A program made the translations under genes and the position numbers. Shown piece by piece: positions 60,742-64,000 of a stretch of 64,000 nucleotides of DNA. Within the stretch, counting starts at the first letter, position 1, and the number at the start of each line of letters is the position of its first letter. The notes beneath the pieces are model-generated. The model was not told the DNA's origin and searched no databases. It saw only the letters and a program-made list of their open reading frames with translations. Origin of the DNA: UMGS1370 sp046957575 (GTDB lineage Bacteria > Bacillota > Clostridia > Lachnospirales > Lachnospiraceae); the NCBI GenBank assembly GCA_046957575.1, contig JBKUOG010000006.1, positions 1 through 64,000 on the forward strand. Reading direction: 5' to 3'.

Positions 60742-61227
60742 TTATAAGAATTTTTCCGGACGTCCAAATGTCCTTACGGAAACAACCCCTGTCTCTACAT
60801 TAATCAGCATTGTCCTGGCATAAGTGCCGCCCACATCTTCTGCGCTTAAGCGAAATCCCTCTTTCATCAGCACCTGCTTTACAGCCGTCGCATTGCGCAT
60901 TCCGATATTGCCAAAATCTGCGTTTCCGCTGATCTCAAACATCTTTGCCCCGCCTGCTATCTTGACCGCCGTTCGGGACTTCACCATGCCGAAAACTGCA
61001 AGTTTTCTGGCAGTTTCCCGAATTCCCGAATCTGCATATTTAAAGATGTTGCTGTCCTTTGTATCCATCTGCACCGGCAGCATGATGTGCAGCAGCGCCC
61101 CCAGGCGGAGCACCGGATCATAAAACGTTATCCCTATGCAGGAACCCAGGGCATAGGTAATAATCGTTCCTTCATTTCGGGTAAACTTCATGTCCCCGAT
61201 TCCCACTTTTAATTCCTTCCCTATCAT
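60742..61227 (-). CDS. cheD: Chemoreceptor glutamine deamidase CheD
   Basis: The 161-residue protein has the CheD active-site block: Thr, Cys and His in YALGSCIGITFYD and ALLHIMLP. It deamidates glutamines in receptors and binds CheC. Its start overlaps the cheC stop by 4 nt (ATGA), matching their physical partnership. Confidence 0.95.
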   Translation of the reverse strand: MIGKELKVGIGDMKFTRNEGTIITYALGSCIGITFYDPVLRLGALLHIMLPVQMDTKDSNIFKYADSGIRETARKLAVFGMVKSRTAVKIAGGAKMFEISGNADFGNIGMRNATAVKQVLMKEGFRLSAEDVGGTYARTMLINVETGVVSVRTFGRPEKFL

Positions 61228-61847
61228 CCTGCAACACCCAATCTTTCCAGAATTTCATTAAGGGAACGGATATCCGGAAGCATCAGAAGCCATCCTGGAA
61301 GTTTTTTTCCTTCCATGATAAAATCTGCGTTCATATACATCAGCTTATCTGTCTCGTAACCGAATTCTGCAATGGGTACTGTCAGAATCCCGCCCAGCAT
61401 ATTGACTGCCGCACAGGGAACAGACAGGTTGATGTCCACACCTACCAACTGGGAAAAGGCGTTGATATAGGAGCAGATAATAATGTTTCCGACTTCTACC
61501 AAAGCTGAATACCCAATCTCATCTAGCTGCTCAAAGTCCCTGCATTCCTTTCCCATCAGTTTTTCCAGCACTACGTTCGCAAAATCTGAATCAAAGAGAA
61601 ACAGCATCATCCCTTCTACATGACCGCTCATCTTTACAAGCACACCAGTAACGATCTCTTCCGGATTGCCGATGCGCTCTACTGCTTCCTCGTATCCCAG
61701 AATGCTGATCTCAGGAAGAGTAATGCGAATCTCCTTCTGCAAAAGTTTTGAAAGAGAAGTGGCTGCATGGCTGGTACCAATGCTTCCAATTTCCTTCATT
61801 ACGTCTAATTCCTGAAGATTCATCTCCTCATAATGTCTGATCCTCAT
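61224..61847 (-). CDS. cheC: CheY-P phosphatase CheC
   Basis: The 207-residue protein has the CheC duplicated phosphatase fold. The second active-site helix is intact (LVEVGNIIICSYINAF, ExxN), while the first reads KEIGSIGTSHAATSLSKLL, with Ser in place of the usual Asn (ExxS). So only one of the two sites looks complete. CheC dephosphorylates CheY-P and is stimulated by CheD, the next gene. Confidence 0.93.
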   Translation of the reverse strand: MRIRHYEEMNLQELDVMKEIGSIGTSHAATSLSKLLQKEIRITLPEISILGYEEAVERIGNPEEIVTGVLVKMSGHVEGMMLFLFDSDFANVVLEKLMGKECRDFEQLDEIGYSALVEVGNIIICSYINAFSQLVGVDINLSVPCAAVNMLGGILTVPIAEFGYETDKLMYMNADFIMEGKKLPGWLLMLPDIRSLNEILERLGVAG

Positions 61848-61869
61848 TCTAATCCCCTTTCTTGGCGCT

Positions 61870-62667
61870 CTATCCTCTCAGGGAATTAATAGTCCCTGCT
61901 ATTTCATCAGAAGTGGTGACCATACGCACCGCATAAGAAAATGCTCTCTGGCACTCAATCAGTCTGGTCATCTCTTTTGCTACATCTGTGCCCGATGTCT
62001 CAAGCGCTCCCTGGATTATATTTGGATGTTCTACCAGGACCGGATCCATCCCTGTACCGGCAGCAGTGTATTCATTATCACCTGCGCTGAGAAGACGGCT
62101 GGGATTACTGAAGGTATACACACTGAGTCTTGGTCTGTCCTCATTTTCTTCGTAATCCTCATAATCCTCGTAGTCTTCGTAATCTTCATACCCTTCTTCC
62201 ATGGCATCCTGCATTTCTTCTACATCAATTACATCGACTAAAAGCGGCTCTCTGTTCTGATCCATGACCAGCTTGCCGGATTCAGAAACCAGATAAAATC
62301 CTTCTTCTCCCTCGCTTAAATGGAAACGGCCGTTTCTTGAATAGGTAATCTCACCGGTAGCCGGATCCTGCAGCATAAAAAATGCATTGGGCTGGCCGAT
62401 TGCATAGTCGTGTTCGTATCCGGTCTGGGCAATTCCGCTCTGACCGAAATCAGTGGCGGTTCTCTGCACTACTCCGCCGGCTCCTGCTGTCAGTTGAGTC
62501 ACTGCCTCCGGAGAATCATTGAGATTGTAGTTAATCAGTTCTGAAAATACTGCTGTTTTGGGTTTAAATCCATTATTATTGATATTTGCAAGGTTATTGG
62601 CAATCACACTCATCTTTTTGGTGCTGTTTTCTGCGCCGATTTTCCCCACATAAAATGACATATTCAT
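61870..62667 (-). CDS. Flagellar hook-basal body (rod) protein, FlgG/FlgF type
   Basis: The 265-residue protein has the basal-body rod N-terminus (VIANNLANINNNGFKPKTAVFSELI), the FlgE/F/G middle (FFMLQDPATGEITYSRNGRFHLSEG), and the C-terminal heptad helix (GTDVAKEMTRLIECQRAFSYAVRMV). It forms part of the rod. The middle domain carries a run of about five YED units (near residues 160-177). It follows the FlgF-like gene by 12 nt. FlgG is likelier than FlgF for this second gene, but the two are hard to tell apart. Confidence 0.88.
   Translation of the reverse strand: MNMSFYVGKIGAENSTKKMSVIANNLANINNNGFKPKTAVFSELINYNLNDSPEAVTQLTAGAGGVVQRTATDFGQSGIAQTGYEHDYAIGQPNAFFMLQDPATGEITYSRNGRFHLSEGEEGFYLVSESGKLVMDQNREPLLVDVIDVEEMQDAMEEGYEDYEDYEDYEDYEENEDRPRLSVYTFSNPSRLLSAGDNEYTAAGTGMDPVLVEHPNIIQGALETSGTDVAKEMTRLIECQRAFSYAVRMVTTSDEIAGTINSLRG
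62150..62194 (-). repeat. 9-bp tandem repeats coding for YED units in the rod gene
   Basis: About five 9-bp units (consensus TCGTAATCY on the plus strand) encode repeated Tyr-Glu-Asp in the rod protein. Multiples of 9 bp keep the frame, so copy number could change by slippage without breaking the gene. Confidence 0.7.
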
Positions 62668-62679
62668 ATCCTGTCCTCC

Positions 62680-63489
62680 TTACAGCCTGCCTACATCTGA
62701 AACGGATTTGCTCATAACCTGATCGTACATCTTAAGGGCCTGAGCTGCACTCTGAAGCGCTCTCTGGGATGACATCATGGCAGTCATCTCATTTACCATG
62801 TCCACATTGGATTTTTCAAGAGTCTTCCACACAATCTGGGTATCTCCTGCCGGAGCTAAAGGCGCCTGATTGGTAGAAAAGATTCCGTTGTCCTCTCTCT
62901 GAAGCTGATCGTAATCTGCAAAATCAACTACTTTTAAAGTGCCGTACTGCTGTACCTGAGGTTCTTCGTCTCCCCCATACCAATCATCCTCACCATCCCC
63001 CTGCGGCTGCAGCACTGCTGTAATATTACCCTGTCCGTCTACTGTAAAGTCTTCGCTGTCAATCCGAATATACTGATTGTCTGCTGACAGCACCCGCCCG
63101 ATGCCGGGAAGTTCCAGATACCCCTCATTATCTACTGCAAAGGAACCATTTCTGGTATACCGTTCTCCGTTTGGAGTCTGTACACAGAAAAATCCATTGC
63201 CGGACAGTGCAAAGTCGTAGATTCCGTCTGTTGTCTCAAAACTGCCCTGATTATAGTTTACATACGTTCTGTCTGCAGCTTTAATCCTGGATGTTGTAGC
63301 TAATGGCAGGGGATTTCCTTTGGACTGTCTTCCTGTCCGATACAGCATCTCTTCCTGAAATGTGGTGCTGACCATAGTATCCTGCTTGTAACCCGGCGTC
63401 TGGATATTGACCATATTGTTACTGATTACATTTAAGTTTCTGCTCTGAGTCAGCATCCCTGACGTAAGCTTGTAAAACCCATCATACAT
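62680..63489 (-). CDS. Flagellar hook-basal body (rod) protein, FlgF type
   Basis: The 269-residue protein opens MYDGFYKLTSGMLTQSRNLN, followed by VISNNMVNIQTPGYKQDTMV, the rod-type N-terminal signature, and ends with the rod C-terminal helix VDMVNEMTAMMSSQRALQSAAQALKMYD. The middle has FALSGNGFFCVQTPNGERYTRNG. It corresponds to FlgF/FlhO of the proximal or distal rod. It lies 28 bp after fliA and leads into the second rod gene. Confidence 0.88.
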   Translation of the reverse strand: MYDGFYKLTSGMLTQSRNLNVISNNMVNIQTPGYKQDTMVSTTFQEEMLYRTGRQSKGNPLPLATTSRIKAADRTYVNYNQGSFETTDGIYDFALSGNGFFCVQTPNGERYTRNGSFAVDNEGYLELPGIGRVLSADNQYIRIDSEDFTVDGQGNITAVLQPQGDGEDDWYGGDEEPQVQQYGTLKVVDFADYDQLQREDNGIFSTNQAPLAPAGDTQIVWKTLEKSNVDMVNEMTAMMSSQRALQSAAQALKMYDQVMSKSVSDVGRL

Positions 63490-63517
63490 CGCACTCTTCT
63501 CCTTATCGTTTTAAAGT

Positions 63518-64000
63518 TTAAAGGTTCTTTTCCATATAAGTCTTCAATTTCCGAATCGCAGCACTGTGAATCTGGGAGATCCTTGGCTCGCTCACATCCA
63601 TAACCTGTGCGATCTGACTCATATTCAGTTCCTCCACATAGTACAGAGAAACTACCATCTTTTCTTTTTCTTTCAGACTGTCCACTGCCTTTATCAGAGT
63701 CTGCACCACTTCCCCCTGTAAATATGCCCGTTCCGGCTGGGAAGAAGTGTCTTTGCTTGGCACCTGAAGAGACTGGGATTCATCATCTCCATCCATCAGC
63801 ATATCCAGAGACAGCACATTAACCATGGTGCTCATCTGCTGGAGTTTGCGGAATTTCTTGACATTAATCTGAAGATGCTTTGCCAGTTCTTCCTCTGACG
63901 GCGGATGCCCTAAGGTTCGTTCCAGATGTTCTCTGGCTTCTTCAATAGAGCGGTTCTGTCTGTGGTAATCTCTCGGCATCCAGTCATTTTTGCGGATCTG
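63518..64000 (-). CDS. fliA: RNA polymerase sigma-28 factor FliA/SigD, C-terminal part (cut by window edge)
   Basis: The C-terminal 160 residues are present; the frame continues through the right end (QIRKNDWMPRDYHR), so the start lies outside. Region 3 (PSEEELAKHLQI) and region 4 (LKEKEKMVVSLYYVEELNMSQIAQVMDVSEPRISQIHSAAI) are typical of FliA. It reads late flagellar genes, here predicted at the flgM and fliD promoters, and is inhibited by FlgM. The two rod genes follow. Confidence 0.93.
   Translation of the reverse strand, partial: QIRKNDWMPRDYHRQNRSIEEAREHLERTLGHPPSEEELAKHLQINVKKFRKLQQMSTMVNVLSLDMLMDGDDESQSLQVPSKDTSSQPERAYLQGEVVQTLIKAVDSLKEKEKMVVSLYYVEELNMSQIAQVMDVSEPRISQIHSAAIRKLKTYMEKNL

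Overview
The window looks like a chromosomal segment of a motile, anaerobic, Gram-positive gut-type bacterium of the Lachnospiraceae / Clostridium cluster XIVa kind. The pointers are strong AGGAGG ribosome binding sites, clostridial flagellar gene order (flgM-flgN-flgK-flgL-DUF6470-fliW-csrA), CheC/CheD/CheV chemotaxis proteins, a bifunctional AdhE, an ECF transporter S component, a Cys-type sulfatase that would need an anaerobic maturase, and YG/GW cell-wall-binding repeats. The species is not determined. No rRNA, tRNA, CRISPR array, phage or intact transposase gene was seen.

Layout. 1-5.3 kb: start of a sugar-nucleotide synthesis gene (rfbA, cut by the window edge), then a DUF1385 gene with prmC and prfA, then rpmE and rho, all on the minus strand. 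5.3-9.8 kb: a 52-residue small-protein gene with its own signals, a PucR-type regulator, a phosphodiesterase-like enzyme and rarA. 9.8-17.5 kb: a glycan-use locus in which an AraC regulator faces a binding-protein ABC importer, a sulfatase and a GH43 enzyme; a polysaccharide deacetylase lies beyond its terminator. 17.6-29.3 kb: adhE with a kinase-like gene, a MATE exporter, mfd-pth, an ECF S component and an FAD oxidoreductase. 29.4-39.9 kb: signalling, with three chemoreceptors, a TetR-controlled cation/proton antiporter and a PAS-GAF-GGDEF-EAL protein. 39.9-64 kb: flagellar and chemotaxis genes in four blocks.

The flagellar blocks fit one scheme. FliA (sigma-28, cut by the right edge) should read the two GCCGATAA-type promoters in front of flgM and fliD. 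FlgM holds FliA until it is exported. FlgN, FliS and a FliT-like protein are export chaperones for FlgK/FlgL, flagellin and FliD. FliW and CsrA form the partner switch for flagellin translation. CheC, CheD and CheV tune the receptors. A six-gene operon (FliK-like, soluble FlhB-C-like, two cell-wall-binding proteins, a lytic transglycosylase without signal peptide, and a PilZ protein) looks like an auxiliary export/wall-remodelling module that could answer to c-di-GMP. A ParA ATPase paired with a ComFB-domain protein follows cheV.

The most striking non-coding structure is a family of about 150-bp palindromic mobile elements, six copies in the window. Complete copies have 18-bp terminal inverted repeats beginning GTAAC and sit between 8-bp direct repeats (perfect in two copies, 7 of 8 in a third). 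GTAA ends plus 8-bp target duplications are the known hallmarks of the IS66 family, so these look like IS66-driven MITEs. A second, unrelated 114-bp element flanked by CTATAAC repeats lies upstream of fliD.
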